DNA of 64,000 nucleotides from Pararhizobium antarcticum (GCF_001885585.1 NZ_LSRP01000096.1:1-64000); one strand, 5' to 3'. Counted from the stretch's first letter, positions 52,684 to 61,402 are shown. The notes: generated by a model not told the origin, from the letters alone. Translations and numbers: made by a program.

Positions 52684-54075
52684 ATGATGGCCAGTATTTC
52701 CCCGACGCTCGAGCGCGCAGACTCCAATCTCCCCGAGAGCCTTGAGCGGCTTTTCGATCTCGTCCGTATCCCGTCGATTTCGACCGATCCGGCCTACAAG
52801 GCTGATTGCCGCAGGGCGGCCGAGTGGCTGGCCTCGGAGCTGCAGGGCCTCGGCTTTGAGGCCTCCGTGCGCGATACGCCCGGTCATCCGATGGTCGTGG
52901 CCCACCATGCCTCCGGCCATCCGGGCGCACCGCACGTGCTGTTTTACGGACATTACGATGTCCAGCCGGTCGATCCGCTGAACCTCTGGGAGGTCTCTCC
53001 GTTCGAACCGTCGATCAAGGATATTGGCGGTGGCCGCAAGGTCATCACCGGCCGTGGCACTTCCGACGACAAGGGCCAGCTCATGACTTTCGTCGAGGCC
53101 TGCCGGGCCTACAAGGAAACCCATGGCAGCCTGCCATGCGCGGTCACGATTCTGTTCGAGGGCGAGGAGGAATCCGGCTCGCCCTCGCTTAAACCCTTCC
53201 TTGAGGCCAACGCTGCCGAGCTCAAGGCCGATTATGCGCTGGTCTGCGACACCGGCATGTGGGACAGCGAGACCCCGGCAATCTCGGCCGGCCTGCGCGG
53301 TTTGGTCGGCGAGGAAATCACTATCACGGCAGCCGATCGTGATCTGCATTCCGGCATGTTCGGGGGAGCCGCCGCCAATCCGGTCCACAGTCTGTCGGCC
53401 ATTCTCGCCGGGCTGCATGATGCCGAAGGCCGCGTGACCCTCGATGGTTTCTACGACGGTGTCGAGGAAACCCCCAGCCAGATCAAGGCGGCGTGGGAAA
53501 CACTCGGCCAGACGGCGGAGAAATTCCTGGGCGAAATCGGCCTTTCGGTGCCATCAGGCGAAAAGGGCCGGTCCGTGCTGGAGCTGGTCTGGGCCCGCCC
53601 GACGGCGGAAGTCAACGGGATCTGGGGTGGCTATACCGGCGAAGGATTCAAGACCGTGATTGCCGCACAGGCCTCCGCCAAGGTCTCGTTCCGCCTCGTC
53701 GGCAAGCAGGACCCGGCGAAAATCCGCGAGGCGTTCCGGGCCTATGTGACCTCGAAAATCCCCAGCGATTGCTCGGTCGAATTTCACGCGCATGGCGGTT
53801 CGCCGGCCATCCAGCTTCCCTATGATTCGGCCTTGCTGAACACGGCGAAAATGGCACTTTCCGACGAATGGCCAAAGCCGGCGGTCGTCATCGGCATGGG
53901 CGGGTCGATACCGATCGTCGGCGATTTCCAGAAGATGCTCGGCATGGAATCGCTGCTGGTCGGTTTCGCGCTGTCGGATGACCGCATCCACTCGCCGAAC
54001 GAGAAATACGACCTGCAGTCGTTCCACAAGGGGATCCGCTCCTGGATCCGCATTCTCGATGCGCTTGCCGCCTGA
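52684..54075 (+). CDS. M20 family metallopeptidase (dipeptidase)
   Basis: 463 residues. Zn-dependent exopeptidase: first metal ligands in HVLFYGHYDVQPV (about residue 95), bridging Asp in KVITGRGTSDDKGQLM, catalytic Glu pair in ILFEGEEESGSPSL, further ligands in LVCDTGMW and a late His in DDRIHSPNEKYDL. The lid domain between about 210 and 330 mediates dimers. Relatives cleave dipeptides or acylated amino acids. AAGGATTCGC precedes the ATG at 52684. No signal peptide, so it is cytoplasmic. Confidence 0.95.
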   Translation: MMASISPTLERADSNLPESLERLFDLVRIPSISTDPAYKADCRRAAEWLASELQGLGFEASVRDTPGHPMVVAHHASGHPGAPHVLFYGHYDVQPVDPLNLWEVSPFEPSIKDIGGGRKVITGRGTSDDKGQLMTFVEACRAYKETHGSLPCAVTILFEGEEESGSPSLKPFLEANAAELKADYALVCDTGMWDSETPAISAGLRGLVGEEITITAADRDLHSGMFGGAAANPVHSLSAILAGLHDAEGRVTLDGFYDGVEETPSQIKAAWETLGQTAEKFLGEIGLSVPSGEKGRSVLELVWARPTAEVNGIWGGYTGEGFKTVIAAQASAKVSFRLVGKQDPAKIREAFRAYVTSKIPSDCSVEFHAHGGSPAIQLPYDSALLNTAKMALSDEWPKPAVVIGMGGSIPIVGDFQKMLGMESLLVGFALSDDRIHSPNEKYDLQSFHKGIRSWIRILDALAA

Positions 54076-54103
54076 TCTCCGGTATGATTCCCGCAACGAA
54101 CGA

Positions 54104-54132
54104 CCCACCCGCCCTTGACCCCGGCGGGTGGG
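54104..54132 (+). terminator. Terminator after the M20 peptidase gene
   Basis: CCCACCCGCC (54104-54113) pairs perfectly with GGCGGGTGGG (54123-54132). A TCTTTT run follows 8 bases later, so termination is plausible though not textbook. Confidence 0.65.
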
Positions 54133-54281
54133 GATGGTCTTTTCCTGATGATGATGAGTTGTAAACAGAACAGCAGCATGCGGCCGATCCGGACTGAAAT
54201 GCGGGCTTCCGACACGTTGGCAAGCCTGCGGCAGGGGGATGGCGGCCTGACAGAGCCTTTGGTTGCGAGAACGATCACGGC

Positions 54282-55244
54282 ATGAAGACGGCACGGAAAT
54301 TCATCTGGCCGGCGATCGGTCTGGCTGCCATCGTGTTTTCGCTTTATGGCCTGTTCCATGAACTGCGTGACCTGTCGCTCGGTGACTTCATAGCCAGCAT
54401 CGAGGCTGTTTCGCTCAAGCGCTGGAGCCTTGCCGCCTGCGCGACCCTGGTCGCCTATGCCGCGCTTGCGGCCTATGATCATCTGGCGCTCGAACATCTG
54501 GGACACCGGATTTCCTTGTGGTTCATCACGGTCTGTTCGTTCACCGCCTATGCGCTCTCGCACACGGTCGGTGCTTCGGTTTTTTCCGGCGCCGTGGTGC
54601 GCTACAGGGCCTACGAATCCAAGGGGCTGACCGCTGGCGAAGTCGGCGTCCTGGTTGCCTTCTGTTCGTTCACCTTTTTTCTGGGAACAGCGATGCTGTT
54701 CGGCGTCGTGCTCCTCGTCGAACCGGAAATCGTCTCCCGCTTCGCGTCGTTCCTGCCCGTGGAAGCGGCAATTTCCACCGGGGTCGCCATTCTCGGCTTG
54801 ATCGCTCTTTACCTGATCGGCAGTCTCGTCGGTTTCCGCCCGATTTCCACCCGCTGGTTCCGGCTCGAATATCCGAAGCCGTCGCTGGCCATGCGGCAGC
54901 TGGTGATCGCGCCGATCGAATTGATCGGTGCCGCCGGCATCATCTATTTTGCGCTGCCGGAAGCCGGGAATCCCGGGTTTCTGGTGATCCTCGGCGTGTT
55001 CCTCGCGTCTTTTTCCGCAGCCCTTCTGTCGCATGCCCCCGGGGGGCTTGGCGTGCTTGAACTCGTTTTCATCGCAGCCTTGCCGGAGATGGATCCTGTC
55101 GGTGTCCTGGCGGGTCTCGCGATCTTCCGGCTGTTCTACCTCATCATCCCGTTCTTCATGGCGCTTGGCGTGGTCGTCGTGTTCGAGCGGGCGCAATATG
55201 TCCGCGCGCGCGACAAGCTGCAGGATGGCAACCCGCAAGTCTGA
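54282..55244 (+). CDS. UPF0104 / lysylphosphatidylglycerol-synthase-transmembrane-like protein
   Basis: 320 residues with seven to eight hydrophobic segments. Like the membrane half of MprF and the AglD family: YDHLALEHLGHRISLWFITVCSFTAYALSHTVGASVFSGAVVRYRAY in runs, then LLSHAPGGLGVLELVFIAAL, the conserved P-G-G-L-G block. No synthase domain is attached, so a flippase-like or lipid-handling role is more likely than lysine transfer. It is convergent with the secreted protein gene at 55281. Confidence 0.82.
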   Translation: MKTARKFIWPAIGLAAIVFSLYGLFHELRDLSLGDFIASIEAVSLKRWSLAACATLVAYAALAAYDHLALEHLGHRISLWFITVCSFTAYALSHTVGASVFSGAVVRYRAYESKGLTAGEVGVLVAFCSFTFFLGTAMLFGVVLLVEPEIVSRFASFLPVEAAISTGVAILGLIALYLIGSLVGFRPISTRWFRLEYPKPSLAMRQLVIAPIELIGAAGIIYFALPEAGNPGFLVILGVFLASFSAALLSHAPGGLGVLELVFIAALPEMDPVGVLAGLAIFRLFYLIIPFFMALGVVVVFERAQYVRARDKLQDGNPQV

Positions 55245-55280
55245 TCCGCCGGCGACCGGACACACCGTTCGGATAGCCGT

Positions 55281-55778
55281 TCACGAGGGGATATGGCAGA
55301 CCTTCGGAACGGCACTCTCAAGCGGCCCCGTTACTTCCTCCAGTTCGGCGCTTTCAATGTGAAGCGGCGCAAAGGGTGGCTCCTGGCCGCTGGCGCTGGC
55401 CATGCGGGTGAGGTAGCAGCCGGCAAAGACCTGTTGCTTTCCGTCCTTGTCGACGGATCTCACGGCGACGGGCACCGGCTCATAGGTGCTGCCGGCTGCG
55501 CCCTCCGGCGTCACCGTGCCGGTCAAAACCTTGACATCGACTGTGTTGCGATAACCGTCGACAAAGCTCTTATAGTCGCCAACAGGTTTGCGGTCGCCGA
55601 AATAGCCGTAGGCCCGTGCATATTCCTGTCGCGCAATTGCGTTGTATAGCGAGCGCACGATCGCTGCGCCGTCAGACCGGTCGTCGATATAGCTGTTGGC
55701 ATCCTGCGCCCTGCCGGGAAGCTTGCCAGACATGAGGAGCCCGATCGAGACAAGGATGGGGATGGATTTGCGCTTCAT
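55281..55778 (-). CDS. Hypothetical secreted protein, 165 aa
   Basis: Signal peptide MKRKSIPILVSIGLLMSGKL with a likely cut near GRAQDAN. The mature part, including AAIVRSLYNAIARQEYARAYGYFGD and YKSFVDGYRNT, recalls small secreted proteins with an NTF2-like (SnoaL/DUF4864-like) fold. One mid-protein cysteine (AGCYLTR) and one near the C-terminus could form a disulfide. Ribosome site AAAGGAGCAGC. Function unknown; lone gene. Confidence 0.7.
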   Translation of the reverse strand: MKRKSIPILVSIGLLMSGKLPGRAQDANSYIDDRSDGAAIVRSLYNAIARQEYARAYGYFGDRKPVGDYKSFVDGYRNTVDVKVLTGTVTPEGAAGSTYEPVPVAVRSVDKDGKQQVFAGCYLTRMASASGQEPPFAPLHIESAELEEVTGPLESAVPKVCHIPS

Positions 55779-55895
55779 GATGCTGCTCCTTTGAGATTGG
55801 AGCAGCTTTCACCGCCGATGCGGCGATTTGAAGATCGTGCGAAATCACACCGAGATCCGCCATGCCATCGGCGAGCTGTCTGTGGCCTAAAACAC

Positions 55896-55923
55896 AAAAA
55901 AGGCCGGGATGACCCGACCTTTT
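55896..55923 (-). terminator. Terminator of cspA
   Basis: On the minus strand AAAAGGTCGGG pairs with CCCGGCCTTTT (one G-U pair), followed by a T-run. The base pairing is only complete in minus-strand RNA, which fits cspA 50 bases upstream. Confidence 0.85.
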
Positions 55924-55969
55924 CCGAATGTCAAAGACATTTGCGGGCGCGAGAAACGCGCCCAGCGTA

Positions 55970-56179
55970 TTAGGCAGCCTGCAGGTTGTCTGCAGACATC
56001 TTGCCGGACTTGCGGTCCTTGACGAGCTCGAAGCTGATCTTCTGACCGTCGTTGAGACCACGCATGCCAGCGCGTTCAACAGCCGAAATGTGGACGAATA
56101 CGTCCTGGCTGCCGTCGTCCGGCTGGATGAAGCCGAAGCCCTTTGTGGAGTTAAACCATTTTACAGTGCCAGTGGCCAT
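55970..56179 (-). CDS. cspA: Cold shock protein (CspA family)
   Basis: 69-residue single cold-shock domain. RNA-binding motifs KGFGFIQPD (RNP1) and [10 protein letters not shown] (RNP2) are intact; begins [16 protein letters not shown]. Binds single-stranded RNA/DNA and melts structured mRNA. Ribosome site AGAAAGGGATCC. It has a long untranslated leader and its own terminator, and sits downstream of, and parallel to, the CCUCC-loop small RNA locus. Confidence 0.97.
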   Translation of the reverse strand: MATGTVKWFNSTKGFGFIQPDDGSQDVFVHISAVERAGMRGLNDGQKISFELVKDRKSGKMSADNLQAA

Positions 56180-56353
56180 AACGGATCCCTTTCTCTAGCA
56201 AATTGTGTTGGACCATCTCCTAAACGCAAGGAAACGGCATTTGTTCGAATCTGAAGGAAAGTTCGTCCGATTGCGCGCAAAGTCGCAAAAACCAAAGTCA
56301 TCTAACAAATATCGACAGCGCAGCAAATAATTGAAGGGGGTGAAAACGTCAAG
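56180..56353 (-). promoter_or_regulatory. cspA promoter and long 5' leader
   Basis: On the minus strand CTTGAC (56353-56348), a 17-base spacer and TTATTT (56330-56325) form a plausible sigma-70 promoter. Transcription from about 56318 would leave an untranslated leader of about 140 bases, the usual situation for cold-regulated cspA genes whose leaders act as RNA thermosensors. The region is AT-rich. Confidence 0.65.
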
Positions 56354-56489
56354 TTTTATTTCCGCATTTTCAATTTGTGCGTTGTAAACGTTGTATTTTT
56401 TCGGATCGAAAAGGCGCCGAGGAAATGCCGTTTTCTAGCCTCATTCGGCGCAAATTGCTGCGATCTCTCGTCCGTGTCGGTGCGAACGG

Positions 56490-56690
56490 TAGAATGAGAA
56501 AAGCCCGCAGCCGGGAGGAGGTGGCAGCGGGCTTTTCAAATTAGAACCGACCAGCAACTGGGAGGAGGAGTGTTGCCGATCCTGCAGACTTCCCCGGGAG
56601 GAGGAGTGGGTTGTCTGCAACATCGAAGCGCTGCGGGAGGAGGTGCATTGCTTCGATGTTTGTAGTCTACGCTTTCCTAGCGTGAACAAC
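56490..56690 (-). ncRNA. Small RNA with four hairpins bearing anti-Shine-Dalgarno CCUCCUCCC loops
   Basis: On the minus strand four stem-loops follow each other: 56650-56660/56619-56629 (11 perfect pairs), 56613-56619/56583-56589 (7 pairs plus an inner GGG/CCC), 56572-56581/56549-56558 (10 pairs, two wobble), and a terminator stem 56527-56537/56498-56508 with TTTT in its 3' arm. Each loop carries CCTCCTCCC, in the first and last as ACCTCCTCCC. A TATAAT box at 56700-56695 gives a start near 56690. This is the layout of alphaproteobacterial anti-SD RNAs (alpha-r14/mmgR and CcsR-like), which block ribosome sites. An open frame of 82 codons across it is not believed. Confidence 0.85.
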
Positions 56691-56742
56691 AGGCATTATA
56701 TTGCAACGCAGCAATGCACAGGGCGCAAGGCTGGCGCCGCAA

Positions 56743-57063
56743 TCAGCGCCACCAATATGGGGAGCGTTCGGGCTCGGACTGAGAGCCCAGCAGGTAGCCG
56801 ACCAGCATGCCGGCTGCCGCGGCCAGAAACACAACACTGCCGGCTGCAGCCGGGTGTTCGCGGGCGACACCGGCAATGGCACTGCCTTCGGCACGCACCT
56901 GCGCCACGGCTTTCCTCGCCTGCGGTGCAGCCGCGTCATAGGCATCGGCAGCGCGCTCGCGCACATCGGTATAGGCCTTCGTGCCCTGCGCCGAAACGAT
57001 TTTCGTCAGCCTTGCCACTTCTTCGCGCAGTGCCTTGATGTCGGGATTGATGAGTTCAGCCAT
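56743..57063 (-). CDS. ElaB/YqjD (DUF883)-like membrane-anchored protein
   Basis: 106 residues: a helical, charged N-terminal part (MAELINPDIKALREEVARL, KAYTDVRERAADAYDAAAPQ) and one C-terminal membrane segment after AREHPAAAGSVVFLAAAAG, ending in a short basic/aromatic tail. This resembles DUF883 proteins, which anchor ribosomes or stress functions to the inner membrane in enterobacteria. ATG at 57063 has GGAGAACCACC. Lone gene with its own promoter; a stress role is inference. Confidence 0.75.
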   Translation of the reverse strand: MAELINPDIKALREEVARLTKIVSAQGTKAYTDVRERAADAYDAAAPQARKAVAQVRAEGSAIAGVAREHPAAAGSVVFLAAAAGMLVGYLLGSQSEPERSPYWWR

Positions 57064-57221
57064 GGTGGTTCTCCACGTTAAATGATGCTGCACCAACGCC
57101 TGGCGACGGGATTTGTTCCGCAAGGACGATCGCCTGTGCAAATCCGGGACGGGAGATGTTGTGCCTGTCACGGTGATGGTAGATGCTTGATTCCAAGCGC
57201 ACGGATCAACAGGACAGACAG

Positions 57222-57491
57222 ATGAACGACAACGAGCCGAACTACGAGCATTCGGACTATGCCGGCGAATTCACGGCCGACGGCATCACGGTGCTTGTCG
57301 ATATTTTTCGGATTGCCGGCAGCACCGGTGTCTGGTCGCTGGAGGTCATCGATCAGGATGAGGGTCTGACCGTCTGGGAGGAGCCCTTTCCGACCGACAA
57401 GGATGCCTATGAGGAATTCCTGGCCACGGTCGAGCGCGACGGTATCGAGTCTTTTCTCGATGATCCGGATCCCGAGCCTACCGTCCAGTAG
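57222..57491 (+). CDS. Conserved hypothetical protein, 89 aa
   Basis: Acidic protein beginning MNDNEPNYEHSDYAGEF, then GITVLVDIFRIAGSTGVWSLEV and TVWEEPFPTDKDAYEEFLAT, with a calculable excess of Asp/Glu. No membrane segment or signal. It looks like a small globular protein known to me only as a rhizobial hypothetical. ATG at 57222 with AGGACAGACAG upstream is preferred over an ATG 13 codons earlier. It is divergent from the ElaB-like gene. Confidence 0.75.
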   Translation: MNDNEPNYEHSDYAGEFTADGITVLVDIFRIAGSTGVWSLEVIDQDEGLTVWEEPFPTDKDAYEEFLATVERDGIESFLDDPDPEPTVQ

Positions 57492-57608
57492 CGCGGGACC
57501 ATTGGCTTGCAGGATCTCCGATCCGGCAGAGCATGAGCGGACGGCATTGCAACAACGTCATCCTTGATCTTTCTATTCATCGTGAACCCCCGGGAAAGTG
57601 GAATTGCC

Positions 57609-58091
57609 GTGTTTGACCTTTTATCGCGTGGTGTAGTGATCGGTGTCGGCGCAACCATCCTCATGGATGTCTGGGCGATTGTCCTTTGGAAGGTTTTCGG
57701 CGAGCCACGACCGAACTGGGGGCCCGTCGGTCGTTGGTTCTGGCACCTGCCCAAGGGGACGGTTTTTCACGACACGATCGCGCAGGCCGAACCATACGCG
57801 CATGAAGTGGCCCTCGGCTGGATCAGCCACTACGCCGTCGGCATTCTCTATGGCATCCTTCTGGCATTGTGGGGCGGCGCGGCGTGGTTTGCGGCGCCGA
57901 CCTTCCTGCCGGCCTTTGTTCTTGGCATACTGACGGTCGGTGCCGGATGGTTTCTCCTGCAGCCTGGGCTCGGCATCGGCTGGGCCGCGTCGAAACTGCC
58001 GCATGCCAACAAGGTGCGGATGCTCAACCTCGTCGCCCACACCGTCTTTGCGGCCGGGCTCTACGGCACCGCGTTGCTGCTCTTGGCCTGA
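57609..58091 (+). CDS. DUF2938 family integral membrane protein
   Basis: 160 residues with four hydrophobic segments. Opening LLSRGVVIGVGATILMDVW, EPRPNWGPVGRWFWHLPKG and GWISHYAVGILYGILLALWGG follow the DUF2938 pattern; PGLGIGWAASKLPHANK comes later. GTG at 57609 (GGAAAGTGGAA upstream) begins the family's usual first residues. Role unknown. Confidence 0.78.
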   Translation: MFDLLSRGVVIGVGATILMDVWAIVLWKVFGEPRPNWGPVGRWFWHLPKGTVFHDTIAQAEPYAHEVALGWISHYAVGILYGILLALWGGAAWFAAPTFLPAFVLGILTVGAGWFLLQPGLGIGWAASKLPHANKVRMLNLVAHTVFAAGLYGTALLLLA

Positions 58092-58161
58092 GCGTTCATG
58101 TCGCTATGTGTCGGGGTAACGGTTGATCCGGCGACTGCGCCAGCCTGTGGCGCCGTTCGGG

Positions 58162-58476
58162 TCAGCGCCTGTAGAACAGGAAGGACAGGGCCAGCAGGAC
58201 AAGGGCTGCAGGCCAGAAGTCTGTCATCTGGTCCCAGTTCCATTGCCACATCAGATAGCCGTCGAGATGCGGCGGCGGCATGTCGACGCTGATTTCATAG
58301 TCCCTTTTCTCGCGTCCGTGAAAATGGCCGGCGGCGAAGGCAAGGCCAAGGAGGATGGCGATGCGGCGTTCGTAGAGAAGAGCGGCCGCAAGCGCGAAGA
58401 TCGCCGCCATCACGATGGCTTCAATGATGTGGCCGAGCCAGTCGAAGTTCTGTTGCAGATAGGTCCAGTCGATCAT
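58162..58476 (-). CDS. Small hypothetical membrane protein, 104 aa
   Basis: Two or three hydrophobic stretches: IIEAIVMAAIFALAAALLY, IAILLGLAFAAGHF and C-terminal WPAALVLLALSFLFYRR. Between the last two is a histidine-containing loop (HFHGREKRDYEISVDMPPPH). I do not recognise the family with confidence; the lone position between two plus-strand genes and an uninterrupted frame support it as real. Start ATG at 58476. Confidence 0.6.
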   Translation of the reverse strand: MIDWTYLQQNFDWLGHIIEAIVMAAIFALAAALLYERRIAILLGLAFAAGHFHGREKRDYEISVDMPPPHLDGYLMWQWNWDQMTDFWPAALVLLALSFLFYRR

Positions 58477-58737
58477 CCCGCAGCTATCGACTGTCTGGCT
58501 GCGTCAGGCAACCGTCACGGCGCCTGATTCCGCGCGCGCGACCGTGAAAGCGACGGACAGGGGCGATGGCGAAGGGCTTGGCAGCGGTCTTTGCTGATCG
58601 TTAACGCCCCCTTAAATTGCCGCATTTACAGTGCACCGCACGTTCGAAGGTGGCCTGCGCGTCGCATCGACGTCGGCCGGTCTCGCGGCCGGCAAACAGA
58701 CACAGAAACCCGACAGATGGGGCAGCGCCGATCCGGC

Positions 58738-61038
58738 ATGGCAGGTCAACGCAAATCAGGTCAGAGAATTGAACCTTCCTTCGAAGGCGGGCGTGGTCGT
58801 GGCGACGATGATCTGCACGTTTCGGCAGGCGATCGCATCGGTGGCGGTGGAAAATCGGGTCGCTCCGCATCCTCTTCTGGCAAGGCATCGACAGCCAGGT
58901 CCGCCGCATCGAAATCAGCCGGTGATCGCGAGCCCGTCAGGAAGTCAGCGCGCAGGCGCGGTGGCGGCTCGCGGCGTGGTGGTTCCGGCGGTGGACTGTT
59001 CGGCCTCGTCCGGTCCCTCTTCTACTGGTGTTTCGTGCTCGGAATCTGGGGCGGTATCGGTATTGCCGGGCTCGTTCTTTATTATGGCGCGCGCATGCCG
59101 AACGCCACCAGCTGGACGATCCCCGAGCGTCCACCCAACGTCAAGATCTTGGCCGTCAGCGGCGACATCATCGCCAATCGCGGCGCCACCGGCGGCGAGG
59201 CACTGTCGCTCGAAAACATGTCGCCCTACATCCCGCAGGCGGTGATTGCCATCGAGGACCGGCGGTTCTACTCGCATTTCGGTGTTGACCCGCTGGGCCT
59301 CGCCCGCGCCATGATCACCAATATCAGCACCGGCCGCATGGTGCAGGGCGGCTCGACGATCACCCAGCAGCTGGCCAAGAACCTGTTTCTCTCGCCGGAC
59401 CGCACGCTGGAACGCAAGGTTCAGGAAGTCCTGCTCTCCGTCTGGCTGGAGCAGAAATACACCAAGGACCAGATCCTTGCGATGTACCTCAATCGCGTCT
59501 TCTTCGGCTCGAACGCCTATGGCGTCGAGGCGGCCTCGCGCCGCTATTTCAACAAGTCGGCGCGCGATGTGAACCTTGGCGAGGCAGCGCTTCTGGCGGG
59601 CCTCCTCAAGGCACCCTCACGGCTCTCGCCGGCGCGGGATCCGCAGGCGGCGGAAGCGCGTGCGCAGGTCGTTCTCGGCACGATGCGCGAGGAAGGCTTC
59701 GTCACCGATTCTGAAATCAAGACGGCCATGTCGCAGACGCCGACACGGGCCAAAAGCTTCTGGTCCGGCTCGGAGCATTATGTTGCCGACATGGTGATGG
59801 ACCAGCTGCCGGCGATGGTCGGCGATATCAAGGAAGATCTGATTGTCGATACGACGCTCGATCTCGATCTGGAGAAAAAGGCTGAAGCCGCCATCGCCGC
59901 CAGCCTGGGGGAGGACGGCGCAAAACTGAATGCCTCGCAGGCGGCTCTGGTGTCGATCGACGGGACCGGCGCCATTCGCGCGCTGGTCGGCGGCAAGGAT
60001 TATGCCGAAAGCCAGTTCGATCGGGCCTCAAAGGCCAGGCGCCAGCCGGGATCGGCCTTCAAGCCCTTTGTCTATGCCGCGGCGATGGAGATCGGTCGGA
60101 CGCCGATGTCGGTGCGCAACGATGCGCCGGTTCGCATCGGCAAATGGACACCGGAGAACTACGATCAGAAATATCGCGGCGAGGTGACGCTGACGCGCGC
60201 GCTGGCCGATTCGCTTAACACCATCGCCGCCCAACTGGTGATGGAGGTCGGGCCGCAGAATGTCGCCAAGCTCGCCCACCGTCTCGGCATCGAATCCGAA
60301 CTCCAGGCCAATGCCTCGATCGCGCTCGGCACCTCGGAAGTCAGCCTGGTCGAGCTGACCTCAGCCTACGCCCCCTTCATGAATGGCGGCTTCAAGGCAA
60401 CGCCGCATGTCATCCGGCGGATTTCGACGGCCGATGGCAAGGTTCTCTACGAAAACACCTATGATAACCCACCCCGCGTTCTCGATCCGGCAATCGTCAG
60501 CGAGATGAACCAGATGATGGTCAAGGTGATCACCTCGGGCACCGGCAAGAATGCCCGGCTGAAGGACTGGGACGCGGCCGGCAAGACCGGCACCACCCAG
60601 TCGTTCCGCGATGCGCTTTTCGTTGGCTACACCAGCAACCTGACGACCGGCATCTGGTTTGGCAATGATGATGGCAAGTCGATGAAAAAGGTCACCGGCG
60701 GCGGTCTTCCGGCCAAGGCGTGGAATGTCTTCATGACCGCAGCGCACGAGGGCCTGTCGCCATCGCCGCTGTTCGGCACGGTGGGCGTCCAGCCGGTGTT
60801 CGAGGACCAGCCCGTCGCTGGCCAGCCCGTCCCCGAAAAGGGCGGCGACGAACTCTTCGACATCATCTCCCGCACGCTCGATGGCAATGAGGCGGGCTCC
60901 CGCGACGGACAGGCCGTCACGGCTGAACAAACCGGCGCCGTCCCGCTCAATGACGGTCTCGTTCCACCTGCTGACGTGGGTAAACAGCAGACCGGCACGC
61001 GCCGCACGACGCTTCTCGACATTCTTTTAGGTGGGTGA
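58738..61038 (+). CDS. mrcA: Class A penicillin-binding protein 1A-type (bifunctional transglycosylase/transpeptidase)
   Basis: About 766 residues. Cytoplasmic basic Gly/Ser/Arg-rich tail (1-85), one membrane anchor (about 89-116), then glycosyltransferase 51 with IAIEDRRFYSHFGVDPLGL (about 172), GSTITQQLAKNLFLSPDRTLERK and catalytic region up to GLLKAPSRLSP. Transpeptidase: SAFK box in RRQPGSAFKPFVY (about 438), SLN motif in ALADSLNTIAAQL, KTG in GKTGTTQSFRDALF (about 615). C-terminal tail is polar. It builds and crosslinks peptidoglycan. ATG at 58738 gives MAGQRKSGQRIEPSFEGG, as in relatives; ATG 58717 is possible. Its stop lies 7 bases from the frame end of the antisense paralogue gene. 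Confidence 0.95.
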   Translation: MAGQRKSGQRIEPSFEGGRGRGDDDLHVSAGDRIGGGGKSGRSASSSGKASTARSAASKSAGDREPVRKSARRRGGGSRRGGSGGGLFGLVRSLFYWCFVLGIWGGIGIAGLVLYYGARMPNATSWTIPERPPNVKILAVSGDIIANRGATGGEALSLENMSPYIPQAVIAIEDRRFYSHFGVDPLGLARAMITNISTGRMVQGGSTITQQLAKNLFLSPDRTLERKVQEVLLSVWLEQKYTKDQILAMYLNRVFFGSNAYGVEAASRRYFNKSARDVNLGEAALLAGLLKAPSRLSPARDPQAAEARAQVVLGTMREEGFVTDSEIKTAMSQTPTRAKSFWSGSEHYVADMVMDQLPAMVGDIKEDLIVDTTLDLDLEKKAEAAIAASLGEDGAKLNASQAALVSIDGTGAIRALVGGKDYAESQFDRASKARRQPGSAFKPFVYAAAMEIGRTPMSVRNDAPVRIGKWTPENYDQKYRGEVTLTRALADSLNTIAAQLVMEVGPQNVAKLAHRLGIESELQANASIALGTSEVSLVELTSAYAPFMNGGFKATPHVIRRISTADGKVLYENTYDNPPRVLDPAIVSEMNQMMVKVITSGTGKNARLKDWDAAGKTGTTQSFRDALFVGYTSNLTTGIWFGNDDGKSMKKVTGGGLPAKAWNVFMTAAHEGLSPSPLFGTVGVQPVFEDQPVAGQPVPEKGGDELFDIISRTLDGNEAGSRDGQAVTAEQTGAVPLNDGLVPPADVGKQQTGTRRTTLLDILLGG

Positions 61039-61402
61039 GTTCACCTAACCCCATGCGACAACCACGTTTCGGATGGTCGATCCAAACGCGAACGCGGGTT
61101 TTTGCGTACGGTACATGCGCGATGGAAAATTGCGGTTCAAGCGCATCAAACAAGATAAGCTCTTGGTTTGGGGTGTTCAAAATGCCGTCGTAGTCCGGCT
61201 CCCTGGCCTCAGTGATCTCGGACGCAGGTCCGAAAGTCACATGCGTGTCTCCATCATTCCAGTAAAGTGCGGGAATATTAATGCAATCCCGTGAGGCGAA
61301 TATTCCATGCCTATCCCTATGAAGGGGGATATCTACCTTTCGATGTCCCGCGACGTATATGCTTAAATATTCCGAGGTTATCGTGAATGCTTGAGCAGAC
61401 AT
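60947..61402 (-). CDS. Immunity-like protein A (paralogue of 61484-61852), frameshifted near its C-terminus
   Basis: 151 codons open on the minus strand from an ATG with GAGGAGGCC upstream. Residues 1-110 align with the next gene along their length: EYLSIYVAGHRKVDI, INIPALYWNDGDTHVTFG, DGILNTPNQELILFDALEP and TRVRVWIDHP against EYNSVYLASRN, SIPCTYWNDGDTNFTVG, DGHLNTPDKRLVFFDANEP and TRIRVWIDHP. The paralogue ends VVIAWG-stop. Here VVAWG-stop occurs at the same place but in another frame (stop at 61045). A frameshift near 61060-61066 therefore makes this copy read on 98 bases, antisense across the PBP gene end. The intact form would be 61045-61402 (about 118 residues). The fold recalls ComJ-type nuclease inhibitors, tentatively. 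Confidence 0.7.
   Translation of the reverse strand: MSAQAFTITSEYLSIYVAGHRKVDIPLHRDRHGIFASRDCINIPALYWNDGDTHVTFGPASEITEAREPDYDGILNTPNQELILFDALEPQFSIAHVPYAKTRVRVWIDHPKRGCRMGLGELTHLKECREASCGACRSAVYPRQQVERDRH

Noticed and set aside
56441-56689. 82-codon minus-strand frame over the CCUCC hairpins
   Set aside because: Ser/Pro-rich translation of the repeated loops. The conserved stems, promoter and terminator explain the region as an RNA.
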